A DNA stretch of 40,742 nt from Candidatus Fermentithermobacillaceae bacterium (GTDB taxonomy: Bacteria > Bacillota > Sulfobacillia > Fermentithermobacillales > Fermentithermobacillaceae), in NCBI GenBank assembly GCA_012840345.1, contig DULO01000008.1, positions 1-40,742 on the forward strand, read 5' to 3'. Positions within the stretch are counted from its first letter, which is position 1. Every line of letters begins with the position of its first letter. The notes below the pieces were generated by a model. It was not told the origin of the DNA, made no database searches, and saw only the letters and a program-made list of their open reading frames with translations. The position numbers were made by a program, and so were the translations under genes. Positions 33,856 through 40,742 of the stretch are shown one piece after another.

Positions 33856-34554
33856 ATGGTCAAAGTACTAGTCGCATTTACAAAGCCGGGATGGCAACAA
33901 AACGTGAAGTCGGTTTTGTCTAGGGAAAGGACGGTAAGCGCGTCCTACGCGGAGTTGGGCAAGACCAACCTCAAGCTTTACACAGGCGGATACGACGTGG
34001 TGTTTCTACAAACCGGCCGGGACCGAGAGACTTTGAGCCGGTATCTGCCGGAAATCAAGGCAAGATATCCACGCTCGAGGCTGGTACTGGTCCTGGACAA
34101 CTTCGGAATAACTGACATCGTGTTTGGGCACCGCATGGGCATATCGGCCCTTATAGATGAGACCGCCACGTCTGAGCAACTGCTGAACTCACTGAGCGCG
34201 GCTTTGAGAGGAGATCTCTACGTCGCTTCTTCCATTGTCCAAAAGAGCCAGAGCACGAAGAAACAGGAGCCGGCTGCGTTTTCCGTAGAGCCCGAGGAGT
34301 CCAGACAACTTTCAAGGCTTTCCGATCGGGAAATCGAGGTCTTAAGACTGGTGGCCAAGGGAATGTCCAACCGGTTAATAGCCAAGACCCTCTTCATCAG
34401 CGAGAAGACCGTCAAGAACCACCTCTACAACATCTTTAAGAAGATAGGGGTCACCGACCGCACCAAAGCGGCGCTCTTGGCGGTCCGGACCCTGATGCCG
34501 GTTAGTAATGAGTCTTTTGGCCCTTCAGAGGTTTTCGTTGAATCCGATGGATAG
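33856..34554 (+). CDS. LuxR/NarL-type regulator with degenerate receiver domain
   Basis: A 232-residue transcription regulator. The C-terminal HTH is clear: LSDREIEVLRLVAKGMSNRL followed by KTLFISEKTVKNHLYNIFKK and RTKAALLA (GerE/LuxR type). The N-terminal domain has receiver-like alternation, but the phospho-acceptor position in YDVVFLQTGRD is Gln52, and the acidic pair of the first strand is missing (KVLVAFTKPGW). It should therefore work without phosphorylation. Start ATG 33856 lies behind GGAGGCGGGG; an upstream ATG at 33778 has no ribosome site. No sensor kinase is nearby, and it lies 0.8 kb after sigK. A strong terminator follows. Targets unknown. Confidence 0.85.
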   Translation: MVKVLVAFTKPGWQQNVKSVLSRERTVSASYAELGKTNLKLYTGGYDVVFLQTGRDRETLSRYLPEIKARYPRSRLVLVLDNFGITDIVFGHRMGISALIDETATSEQLLNSLSAALRGDLYVASSIVQKSQSTKKQEPAAFSVEPEESRQLSRLSDREIEVLRLVAKGMSNRLIAKTLFISEKTVKNHLYNIFKKIGVTDRTKAALLAVRTLMPVSNESFGPSEVFVESDG

Positions 34555-34616
34555 ACTGAGAAGTTGTCATGTTGCCGCAGATCACCCCCCCGATATGCGA
34601 CAGCAGAACCTGTCTT

Positions 34617-34644
34617 AGCCCGGGACTCCCGGGCTCTCTTTTTT
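34617..34644 (+). terminator. Rho-independent terminator after the LuxR-type gene
   Basis: AGCCCGGG (34617-34624) and CCCGGGCT (34628-34635) form an 8-bp GC-rich stem with a 3-base loop, followed by CTCTTTTTT. Confidence 0.9.
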
Positions 34645-34662
34645 GAGTGGACCCGCCCGGGA

Positions 34663-34836
34663 CTAAGGAAAGAAACCGTGGCTGTAGAAGAACCAAAGGG
34701 AGGCTCCTGTGGACGCGACGGCCAACAGAAAGGACCAGAAGGCTCCCGCCTTGTTGCCTTCTTTCCAGAGGACCCGCCCCCAGTTCACCGTGTAGACTCC
34801 TGTCAGGAGGGATATTATTACGCCAATAATGTGCAT
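34663..34836 (-). CDS. Small membrane protein, 57 residues
   Basis: A minus-strand frame from ATG 34836 to TAG 34663-34665 encodes two hydrophobic helices joined by a basic hinge: IIGVIISLLTGVYTVNWGRV, then LWKEGNKAG, then AFWSFLLAVASTGASLWFFY. The composition and the WK-EGNKAGA turn are those of a genuine small inner-membrane protein, not of a random frame. No clear Shine-Dalgarno is seen before the ATG, which lowers confidence. It is convergent with the LuxR-type gene and divergent from trpS; its start lies about 60 bases from the T-box promoter. No family or function recognised. Confidence 0.5.
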   Translation of the reverse strand: MHIIGVIISLLTGVYTVNWGRVLWKEGNKAGAFWSFLLAVASTGASLWFFYSHGFFP

Positions 34837-34894
34837 GTCTTAGTTATTTGACGGTTTTGCCCGGTAAATGCGCGCACGCGGAGGCGACACTGCC

Positions 34895-34923
34895 TTGCTA
34901 TGCCGGGCTGGGCGTGGGATAAT
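34895..34923 (+). promoter_or_regulatory. Sigma-A-type promoter for the T-box-trpS transcript
   Basis: TTGCTA (34895-34900) and GATAAT (34918-34923) are separated by 17 bases. Transcription from about 34930 would produce a leader of about 300 bases containing the T-box. Confidence 0.7.
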
Positions 34924-34929
34924 ACTGTC

Positions 34930-35167
34930 AATCACAAGAGCATACCGTGTGCCATGAACGAGAATAGTACCGGTCTGACGGTGCTTACAGCGAGCAGGGG
35001 TTAGGTGAAAGTCCTTGCGCACCCGTCTTCCGGGAATGGGCTCGGGAGCGAGCGAGAGCCGGCTCATCACCGATACAAGATGGGACGCTTTAGTCGTGAA
35101 GTGCGCCGTTAGGCGAAATCGGGTGGCACCGCGGACAAAACTCCGTCCCAATAGGATGGGGTTTTTT
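34930..35167 (+). ncRNA. T-box riboswitch, tRNA-Trp specific, upstream of trpS
   Basis: Stem I elements appear in order: the AGTA region in GAATAGTACC (near 34965), AGCGAGCAGG, and GGTGAAAGTCC. The specifier TGG (Trp) at 35037-35039 is in GGGAATGGGCTCGGGAGC. The T-box itself is TGGCACCGCG (35124-35133), which pairs with the acceptor end of uncharged tRNA. The terminator stem CTCCGTCC (35141-35148) with GGATGGGG (35154-35161) is followed by six T. Uncharged tRNA-Trp is expected to favour the antiterminator and switch on trpS. Confidence 0.93.
35141..35167 (+). terminator. Regulated T-box terminator
   Basis: An 8-bp stem with two G-U pairs (35141-35148 with 35154-35161), a 5-base loop and a run of six T. 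The left arm is shared with the end of the antiterminator region after the TGGCACCGCG box. Confidence 0.88.
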
Positions 35168-35233
35168 GTTTGTCGGCGCTTTGCCGGCGGCGCGTGCGAT
35201 GGAAGCATCTTACAACCGGAAGGAGAGGTAAGC

Positions 35234-36226
35234 ATGAAGAGAGTGTTTTCGGGAGTGCAGCCTACGGGAGGGCTCACCCTAGGCAACTATCTGGGGGCCA
35301 TCAAGCATTTTGTTAGGCTGCAGGAGGAATACGACTGCTTCTACTGTGTGGTGGACCTTCACGCCTTGACGGTCCCAAAGGACCCCAAAGAGCTTCGTAC
35401 TCTGATAGTTGACACGGCGGCCTATATGATGGCCGCGGGATTGGACCCGGAGAAGGTCACTTTGTTCGTCCAGTCTGACGTGCCGGCCCATTCCGAGCTG
35501 TCCTGGATCATGGAATGCACCGCCACGTTCGGCGAGTTGTCCAGGATGACGCAGTTCAAGGAGAAGTCCGAGGGCAGGGAGTCGGTATCGGGCGGCTTGT
35601 TCACATATCCGGCTCTAATGGCGGCAGACATACTCCTCTACGACACAGACGTGGTGCCGGTGGGGGAAGACCAGAAACAACACGTGGAGCTGGCGAGAGA
35701 CTTGGCCATTAGGTTCAACTCCCGCTACGGGGACACCTTCAAGGTACCTGAGCCCGTGATCCCCAAGACCGGCGCCAGGATCAAGTCTTTAGCCGACCCG
35801 AGCCGAAAGATGTCCAAGTCCGACACCGACCCGTACGGCGCCATCTTTCTGGGGGACAGCGAAGACGAAATCGTGAAGAAGGTCCGTAGGGCTGTGACCG
35901 ATTCGGGGCGCGAAATCATCTACGACCCCGATAATAAGCCCGCTCTGGCCAACCTTCTGACCATATACTCCCACTGCGCGGACATACCCATCGAAAAGCT
36001 TGAGGAGATGTACGCGGGCAAAGGTTACGCGGACTTTAAGAAGGGATTGGCGGAAGCCGTCATCCAATGCCTCAAGCCTATCCAAAAAAGACACCGGGAG
36101 ATGTCCGAGTCAGGATACGTTAAGGAGGCGCTGGTGGAGGGGGCGCGCAAGGCCATGGAAGTCTCCACGCCAGTGCTAAAGAGGGCAAAAGAAAGGCTCG
36201 GGCTTCCCAATCACATGATGGGGTAG
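35234..36226 (+). CDS. trpS: Tryptophanyl-tRNA synthetase
   Basis: A 330-residue class I synthetase of normal bacterial length. The opening RVFSGVQPTGGLTLGNYLGA contains the HIGH-equivalent TLGN. The catalytic loop KMSKS is present (SRKMSKSDTDP). YDCFYCVVDLHALTVP and the GEDQKQHVELARDLA segment that recognises the substrate are intact. Start ATG 35234 lies behind AAGGAGAGG; the frame stays open upstream through the T-box, but that part is leader RNA. Expression should respond to uncharged tRNA-Trp through the T-box. A long hairpin follows the gene. Confidence 0.97.
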   Translation: MKRVFSGVQPTGGLTLGNYLGAIKHFVRLQEEYDCFYCVVDLHALTVPKDPKELRTLIVDTAAYMMAAGLDPEKVTLFVQSDVPAHSELSWIMECTATFGELSRMTQFKEKSEGRESVSGGLFTYPALMAADILLYDTDVVPVGEDQKQHVELARDLAIRFNSRYGDTFKVPEPVIPKTGARIKSLADPSRKMSKSDTDPYGAIFLGDSEDEIVKKVRRAVTDSGREIIYDPDNKPALANLLTIYSHCADIPIEKLEEMYAGKGYADFKKGLAEAVIQCLKPIQKRHREMSESGYVKEALVEGARKAMEVSTPVLKRAKERLGLPNHMMG

Positions 36227-36256
36227 AGCGCTAAGCAAGACTGAAGAGAGAATCGA

Positions 36257-36287
36257 AGAGAACGCCGGTCTCGGGCCGGCGTTCTCT
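36257..36287 (+). terminator. Hairpin terminator between convergent trpS and glnA
   Basis: AGAGAACGCCGG (36257-36268) pairs perfectly with CCGGCGTTCTCT (36276-36287) over 12 bp with a 7-base loop. The following CATCCTACTC is T-poor. The symmetric position between convergent genes suggests use in both directions. Confidence 0.7.
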
Positions 36288-36320
36288 CATCCTACTCACA
36301 CTTGACGATAGAGGTATGGG

Positions 36321-37685
36321 CTAGTACACGGATAGGTACTGGTCCAGTTCCCACTGATGGACCTGGGTCCTGTAGACATCGGTCTCGATGCGCTTGGCCT
36401 CGACGAAACGTCCCACGATATGGTCGCCCAACGCCTGCAGGATGACTTCGTCGGCCAGTAGTTCTTGAATCGCTTCGTCAAGGCTTCCCGGAAGGTTGCC
36501 TATTCCTAAACGGCGCCTTTCTTCAATAGTCATTTCGTATATGTTGCGGTTGACAGGGGGAGGCGGCGTTATTCCTTTCTTGATCCCGTCCAATCCCGCT
36601 TGGAGCATGACGGCCATGGCCAGGTACGGATTGCACGAGGGGTCGGGGCTTCTGAGCTCCAGTCTTGTGGACATGCCGCGTCCTGAAGGCACCCGGATCA
36701 ATGGGCTCCTGTTGCGCTCAGACCACGCGATGTAGACGGGCGCTTCGTAGCCGGGCACAAGCCTCTTGTAACTGTTAATGAGAGGGTTGGTGATCGCGGT
36801 GTATCCCCGCGCGTGATGCAAGAGACCCCCCAAATACTGTAGGCAAGTGTCTGACAGGCCGTACTCGCCTTGGGGATCGTCGAAAACGTTTGTCTCACCT
36901 TGGAAGAGGGACTGGTGCACGTGCATGCCTGAACCGTTTATGCCGTGAACAGGCTTGGGCATGAAAGTGGCGTGGAGTCCGTGTTGGGCCGCAATGGTGC
37001 GTACGACTAGCTTCAAAGTAACCATATTGTCGGCCGTGGACAGCACGTCGGCGTACCTGAAGTCTATCTCGTGCTGACCGGGGGCCACTTCGTGGTGGGC
37101 GGCCTCGATGTCGAAGTCCAGGTCCTGCAAGGCTATGACCATATCTCGCCTGGCGACTTCGCCCTTATCCACAGGGGAAAGGTCAAAATAGCTACCCTGA
37201 TCGTGGGTCTTAATTGTCGGGGCTCCCTGGGCATCCAGGTGAAACAGGAAAAACTCGGCTTCCGGACCGGCGTTCATGGCATATCCCATGGCGGCCGCAT
37301 CCTTGATCGCGCGCTTCAGCGTAAGGCGCGGGCAGCCCGCGAAAGGCTCGTCGTTGGCAGTGTAGATGTCACAGATGAGACGGGCGGTATGCTCCCTGCC
37401 CGAGTTCAGCCAAGGAAACGCCACATACGTGGACGGGTCGGGCTTTAGGAGCATGTCCGATTCTTCGATCCGAACGAATCCGTGGACCGACGAACCGTCA
37501 AACAAGATCTGGCCGTCAAGCGCTTTTTCCAACCGCTGGACAGGGATAGCGACGCTCTTTACCACACCAAGGATGTCTGTGAATTGAAGCAGTATGAACC
37601 TGATTTGCTGATCTTCGGCCAGTCTCAAGACGTCTTCTTTGGTGGCGGGCCTCTTTGGGTTTACGTATGGTGTGTCTTGGGCCAT
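36321..37685 (-). CDS. glnA: Glutamine synthetase type I
   Basis: A 454-residue enzyme joining ammonia and glutamate with ATP; the length fits the Firmicutes GSI-alpha form, which lacks the adenylylation segment. Seen: FDGSSVHGFVRIEESDM, NAGPEAEFFLFHLD with the metal-binding Glu, HHEVAPGQHEIDFRY, KPVHGINGSGMHVHQSLFQ, NSYKRLVPGYEAPVYIAWS and NRSPLIRVP. Start ATG 37685 (MAQDTPYVNP) has AAAGGACGG about eight bases upstream; an in-frame codon at 37718 is rejected. It follows glnR by 38 bases in one operon. Feedback-inhibited GSI-alpha enzymes act as chaperones for GlnR repression in Bacillus. Confidence 0.97.
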   Translation of the reverse strand: MAQDTPYVNPKRPATKEDVLRLAEDQQIRFILLQFTDILGVVKSVAIPVQRLEKALDGQILFDGSSVHGFVRIEESDMLLKPDPSTYVAFPWLNSGREHTARLICDIYTANDEPFAGCPRLTLKRAIKDAAAMGYAMNAGPEAEFFLFHLDAQGAPTIKTHDQGSYFDLSPVDKGEVARRDMVIALQDLDFDIEAAHHEVAPGQHEIDFRYADVLSTADNMVTLKLVVRTIAAQHGLHATFMPKPVHGINGSGMHVHQSLFQGETNVFDDPQGEYGLSDTCLQYLGGLLHHARGYTAITNPLINSYKRLVPGYEAPVYIAWSERNRSPLIRVPSGRGMSTRLELRSPDPSCNPYLAMAVMLQAGLDGIKKGITPPPPVNRNIYEMTIEERRRLGIGNLPGSLDEAIQELLADEVILQALGDHIVGRFVEAKRIETDVYRTQVHQWELDQYLSVY

Positions 37686-37723
37686 GCGGGTATCCGTCCT
37701 TTCTTGGGGCAGACTCAAATGGG

Positions 37724-38185
37724 CTATCGCTTTTCTCTGTTGCCGCGGACCGCGCTTCTACGGAAGTAGGACGTGCTGTCGCTTTCCGGGACTTTTTCCA
37801 CCGGTACAAACGGGGTCTCCACCGGCCGCATTCTGACTGCGGCGTCTCCTACGACCCTTCCCGGCATCCTTCCCGTGTCCCTAGAGGCTTCCCAAGACAC
37901 CTCTCTTGCCGGCTCATCCAGTCCCGCCGCCATTATCCTGCGGATCGACTCCATGGTAGTGATGCCACTTTCAATAAGCGACCGCACCCTAAGGAGCGTG
38001 TTGACGTTCTCTTGGGAATAGAGGCGGTGGCCCCCCGGGGTCCGGTCCGGATGGACCAGTCCCGCTTCCTCGTAGTACCTGATGCGCCGTCTGGTTAGGC
38101 CGGTCAAGCGTTCCACGACTCCCATAGGGTAGACGTAAAGGGAGTCCTTAGGTGTATCTTTTCTCGCGGACCTTTGCACCGGCAT
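37724..38185 (-). CDS. glnR: MerR-family nitrogen repressor GlnR
   Basis: A 153-residue MerR-type regulator. YVYPMGVVERLTGLTRRRIR followed by YYEEAGLVHPDRTPGGHRLY is the winged-helix domain with the GlnR/TnrA-specific YPxGxVxxLTGL opening. The C-terminal part has the RMPGRVVGDAAVRMRP region and a Ser/Arg-rich tail, as in GlnR proteins whose tail senses feedback-inhibited glutamine synthetase. Start ATG 38185 was chosen because an upstream ATG (38242) lies inside the -10 hexamer; the ribosome site GAGAAAGCGAG is only fair. Divergent operator and glnA as next gene support the name. Confidence 0.88.
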   Translation of the reverse strand: MPVQRSARKDTPKDSLYVYPMGVVERLTGLTRRRIRYYEEAGLVHPDRTPGGHRLYSQENVNTLLRVRSLIESGITTMESIRRIMAAGLDEPAREVSWEASRDTGRMPGRVVGDAAVRMRPVETPFVPVEKVPESDSTSYFRRSAVRGNREKR

Positions 38186-38240
38186 CACTCGCTTTCTCAG
38201 GAAGTAGCGTCTAGCGGCGTCATTGAAAAACTTACGCACC

Positions 38241-38269
38241 ATTATATCCGCACGGCAACGTGGCGCCAA
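38241..38269 (-). promoter_or_regulatory. Promoter of the glnR-glnA operon
   Basis: Minus strand: TTGGCG (38264-38269) and TATAAT (38241-38246) with a 17-base spacer. Transcription would begin near 38234, about 49 bases before the glnR ATG. Confidence 0.75.
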
Positions 38270-38287
38270 CAAAGTCCGTTATATAGA

Positions 38288-38304
38288 TGTTATAAAATAT
38301 GACA
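38288..38304 (-). promoter_or_regulatory. GlnR/TnrA operator
   Basis: The minus-strand sequence TGTCATATTTTATAACA matches the GlnR/TnrA consensus TGTNAN7TNACA at every fixed position. It lies 18 bases upstream of the -35 of the glnR promoter, centred about 60 bases before the start, similar to the upstream glnRA site in Bacillus. A second site was not seen. Confidence 0.85.
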
Positions 38305-38333
38305 CATACATGACGCATCCTTAACAATGCCTG

Positions 38334-38705
38334 CTACCCGGGTGGAAAGGGCAAGCAGATGCTCTGGCCGGGCCTGAGATTCCAAGGGTCCACGTCGGGG
38401 TTCAGAGCCATAAGTTCGTCTACGGTAGTGCCCACTTGAGAGGCGATAAGGAACAGCGTGTCTCCGGGAGCCACAACCCAGTAGAAGCCCGAAGGGCAAG
38501 GAGGGACGGGGCCTACCGGAAGCCCGAGGAACTCGGGAAGCTCCAAGACTTCGCCTGGAATCAGGTTAGAGGGGTCAACCCCGGGGTTCGCCTCCATAAG
38601 TTCCGAAACGGTAGTCCCAATCTCCAGCGAAATCGAGTACAGCGTATCGCCGGGCGCAACCACCCACACCCTGCGACCATCCAAAGCTATCTCCAACGGG
38701 CACAT
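38334..38705 (-). CDS. Protein with two LysM domains, no signal peptide
   Basis: A 123-residue protein made of two LysM repeats: WVVAPGDTLYSISLEIGTTV with a first NPGVDPSNLIPGEVLELPE, then WVVAPGDTLFLIASQVGTTV with NPDVDPWNLRPGQSICLPF. LysM binds N-acetylglucosamine-containing glycans such as peptidoglycan or cortex. There is no signal peptide or membrane segment, as in SafA-type spore proteins assembled from the mother-cell side. Start ATG 38705 has GGAG eight bases before it. A sigma-K-like -10 lies 30 bases upstream of the ATG. A spore-coat or cortex-coat interface role is inferred. Confidence 0.85.
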   Translation of the reverse strand: MCPLEIALDGRRVWVVAPGDTLYSISLEIGTTVSELMEANPGVDPSNLIPGEVLELPEFLGLPVGPVPPCPSGFYWVVAPGDTLFLIASQVGTTVDELMALNPDVDPWNLRPGQSICLPFPPG

Positions 38706-38734
38706 GGCGGTCACTCCTTTATTCTCGTCTCCTG

Positions 38735-38743
38735 TATCCTATG
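38735..38743 (-). promoter_or_regulatory. Sigma-K-like -10 element upstream of the LysM gene
   Basis: Minus-strand CATAGGATA matches the sigma-K -10 consensus CATANNNTA exactly. The -35 (AC) 16-17 bases upstream is not well matched (GA), so it is a tentative site. Confidence 0.35.
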
Positions 38744-38893
38744 AGGGGTCTTCTACGATTCACCACGACGATGCCGGAGGACCCGGAAGGAGAACTGTGC
38801 CCTTGCCTTGAATCTCAATACGGATAGTTGTAGACGAATCCGCACTCGGTCAAGGCAAACGGCGAATCCAACGCTATTGAGGAGGAAAGAGGG

Positions 38894-40144
38894 TTGAGCC
38901 CGGGATCCTTGACTCGTCTTGGACGCATTCTCACAGGTGTGGCGGCTCCGCTCCGTCTTGGACGCGACTACTCGCTGTTTTGGACTGCTCAAACTCTATC
39001 CGCCATCGGCGATGGCGTCGGCAGTCTGGCGTTGTCCGTCCTTGTGCTGAGGCAGACCGGGTCCGCCGAAACCACATCTTTGGCAGTTGTGCTGCGCATG
39101 CTGCCCCCCTTGTTCGTGGGTCCGGTGGCGGGATTGGTCCTCGACCGGGTGAGCAGAAAAACGGTCATGGCCTTAACCGATCTGGTCCGTTCCTTAGTTA
39201 CGCTATATGTGGGTTACGCTCTCTACACGGGGACCTTTGGGGTCGCTCACGCGTGTTTTTGGATGCTTGCGTCAGGAACTATGTCCTCCTTCTACGAGCC
39301 CGCGGGCATGGCTTTAATCCCGTCTCTAGTGTCTTCGGATTCGGTTCCGCGCGCCAACGCGGTCCAGAGCATGGGGAAGAACACGGCCTGGATAGTAGGT
39401 CCGGCTTTGGGAGGCATCATTCTGGAAGCATGGGGCGGACCGGGAGTGATGTGGGTGAACGGAGTTTTCTGCGCCGCCGCTGCCCTGTGTGTGTTTTTCA
39501 TCAGGACGCAGGTGGACGCGGCCCTTAGCGGATCCGGTAGACCGGGGATTCGACGGATCTGGGACGGGCTCGCCTTTTACCGCTCCATGCCCGTGGCTGT
39601 TCACCTCTTGCTGCTCACCATAGCCATAAACTTGTGCACGGTCCCGGTGGAGTTGGGCTTTCAGGTCCACGTCTTACAGGTGCTCAAGAAAGACACCGGG
39701 ATGCTGGGATTGGCCTTCAGCGTCGCTGCGGTGATGTCGGTGCTTTCTTCTTTCTGGGTGGCTGCCATTAAGTCGGTCAAACTGCGCAAGATGCTTCTCA
39801 TGGGCATTGCGGGCATGGGACTATCCTTTGCCCTGACCGCGCTTACCACGAGTATGTGGACGGCGTTTGGCACCTTCGCGCTGTTTGGCGCCTCGGGACC
39901 GCTAATCTTGATACCCATAAGCTCCATCTACCACAAGGTTACCCCGTCGGACATAAGGGGACGGGTCTTCGCCTTCAGGTCGGCAGCCTCAACGCTTATG
40001 GCGCCTTTGTCCACCCCGATTGTGGGATGGGGACTGGACATGTTCGGCAGCAAGACAATGCTCGTCGTGCTGGGAGTCGCCCTTCTGACAGTGGGTGCTT
40101 TCGCTTCAATCTCAAGGCCCTTGGCCGACCAATCCCTGGGCTAA
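38894..40144 (+). CDS. MFS exporter (MFS_3, EntS-like)
   Basis: A 416-residue major facilitator with 12 hydrophobic segments. The opening LRLGRDYSLFWTAQTLSAIG and the loop LVLDRVSRKTVMALTDLVRS are the signature of the MFS_3 group, which includes enterobactin and macrolide exporters. Start TTG 38894 lies after GGAGGAAAGAGGG; the N-terminal 30 residues before the first segment are ordinary for this group. It is divergent from the LysM gene and convergent with the MATE gene, whose stop lies eight bases away. The pair looks like a small export locus; substrate unknown. Confidence 0.88.
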   Translation: MSPGSLTRLGRILTGVAAPLRLGRDYSLFWTAQTLSAIGDGVGSLALSVLVLRQTGSAETTSLAVVLRMLPPLFVGPVAGLVLDRVSRKTVMALTDLVRSLVTLYVGYALYTGTFGVAHACFWMLASGTMSSFYEPAGMALIPSLVSSDSVPRANAVQSMGKNTAWIVGPALGGIILEAWGGPGVMWVNGVFCAAAALCVFFIRTQVDAALSGSGRPGIRRIWDGLAFYRSMPVAVHLLLLTIAINLCTVPVELGFQVHVLQVLKKDTGMLGLAFSVAAVMSVLSSFWVAAIKSVKLRKMLLMGIAGMGLSFALTALTTSMWTAFGTFALFGASGPLILIPISSIYHKVTPSDIRGRVFAFRSAASTLMAPLSTPIVGWGLDMFGSKTMLVVLGVALLTVGAFASISRPLADQSLG

Positions 40145-40151
40145 GGGGATC

Positions 40152-40742
40152 CTATACCTCGATTTTAGCCCAGTGTCCCGCCCTAAACCTCAACGCGGCC
40201 AGTATCGCTCTGGTAGACATGTCCATAGCCATCCCTATCCAGGCGCCGGGGAGTCCCATTCCCATCTTGATAGCGAGAATGTAGGCGAGCACTACACGGA
40301 CGCCCCAGATCCCGGCGGCGGTTATATACAGGGTCCATTTAGTGTCGCCGGCACCCCTAAGGCCGCCTGACAAGATGAAGTTGCCGATCATAAACGGCTG
40401 CGCTACGGCGATTATCCTAAGAGCTCCTGCGGCCAATTCGGTTACAGTCCTGTCGTCGGTGTAGAGGTAGGCCACGTATTTCCCAAAGAAGAAGTAGACG
40501 AGCCCCACCAGAACGGCGACGGCCGCGCCGATCTTTAAGGCTTCCCAGCCGGTCCGCATCGCGCGCTTCGGTCTCTTGGCGCCGAGGCTTTGGCCTACCA
40601 GGGAAGTCGTGGCGATTTGAAACGCCTGGCCGGGAGTGAAACTGAGCCCTTCCACGTTCAGCGCTACTTGGTGGGCGGCATAGACAGTGGTGCCGAAGCT
40701 GGAGACTATCCTCGCGAACGCCATCTGTCCCGACCGCATCAC
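40152..40742 (-). CDS. MATE family efflux transporter, C-terminal part (cut by window edge)
   Basis: The last 196 residues of a Na+- or H+-coupled multidrug exporter; the N-terminal half lies beyond the right edge. Visible: FGTTVYAAHQVALNVEGLSF, QIATTSLVGQSLGAKRPKRA (MatE signature after helix 8), AQPFMIGNFILSGGLRGAGDTKW and MGLPGAWIGMAMD. About five membrane segments are present. The stop codon at 40152 is eight bases from the stop of the convergent MFS exporter, with no terminator hairpin between them. Confidence 0.92.
   Translation of the reverse strand: MMRSGQMAFARIVSSFGTTVYAAHQVALNVEGLSFTPGQAFQIATTSLVGQSLGAKRPKRAMRTGWEALKIGAAVAVLVGLVYFFFGKYVAYLYTDDRTVTELAAGALRIIAVAQPFMIGNFILSGGLRGAGDTKWTLYITAAGIWGVRVVLAYILAIKMGMGLPGAWIGMAMDMSTRAILAALRFRAGHWAKIEV

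Noticed and set aside
34564-34851. A 95-codon plus-strand frame after the LuxR-type gene
   Set aside because: It runs through the LuxR terminator, is rich in Arg/Cys/Pro and lies antisense to the more convincing small membrane protein.
35015-35233. A 5' extension of trpS
   Set aside because: The region is the T-box leader RNA. The synthetase begins at ATG 35234 behind AAGGAGAGG.

Overview
The window reads as chromosomal DNA of a GC-rich, endospore-forming member of the Bacillota (Firmicutes), probably a deep-branching and possibly thermophilic clostridial-type lineage. Support for this: a sigma-K-type sporulation sigma factor, a sleB-ypeB germination pair, CotF-like proteins behind a sigma-G-type promoter, the alaS-ireB-ruvX-DUF1292-mltG neighbourhood typical of Firmicutes, a tRNA-Trp T-box ahead of trpS, a glnR-glnA operon with a GlnR operator, and the archaeal-type fructose-1,6-bisphosphate aldolase/phosphatase. 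Shine-Dalgarno sequences are strong, and about ten genes seem to start with TTG. No IS element, prophage, CRISPR array, tRNA or rRNA was seen.

Layout. 1-741: remnant or tail of a regulator-like gene ending at a good terminator. 794-4525: a rightward cassette of GidA/TrmFO-like FAD oxidoreductase, NIF3-like metalloprotein and GATE-domain permease, closed by a terminator. 4563-6384: two leftward genes (unknown protein, GT4 glycosyltransferase). 6474-11691: rightward aldo/keto reductase-ferredoxin fusion, DUF554 protein, two MFS permeases and a ZIP metal transporter. 11699-21475: proS and alaS, then ireB, rhomboid protease, FBP aldolase/phosphatase, a second aldo/keto reductase-ferredoxin fusion, ruvX, DUF1292 protein and mltG. 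21483-25116: spore block with sleB-ypeB and two CotF-like genes, the second carrying a long 71-residue tandem repeat; both units have sigma-G-like promoters. 25148-29893: sugar-nucleotide and glycan block (galT, glgA, a leftward GT4, galU). 29986-34644: RsfA-like regulator, penicillin-binding transpeptidase, sigK, yqeG phosphatase, LuxR-type regulator. 34663-36287: a 57-residue membrane protein on the minus strand and T-box-trpS. 36321-38304: leftward glnR-glnA. 38334-40742: LysM protein, MFS exporter and the C-terminal part of a MATE exporter cut by the right edge.

Functional threads. Sporulation and germination: sleB/ypeB cortex lysis, forespore CotF-like proteins, sigK, a transpeptidase, and a LysM protein with a sigma-K-like -10. 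Translation and its control: proS, alaS, trpS with T-box. Nitrogen: glnRA. Carbon: gluconeogenic FBP aldolase/phosphatase, glycogen synthase, UDP-sugar enzymes. The least explained parts are the FAD/NIF3-like/GATE cassette, the 71-residue spore repeat protein, and the paired aldo/keto reductase-ferredoxin fusions, one of which has lost the usual catalytic lysine. All calls come from reading the sequence; no database search was run.
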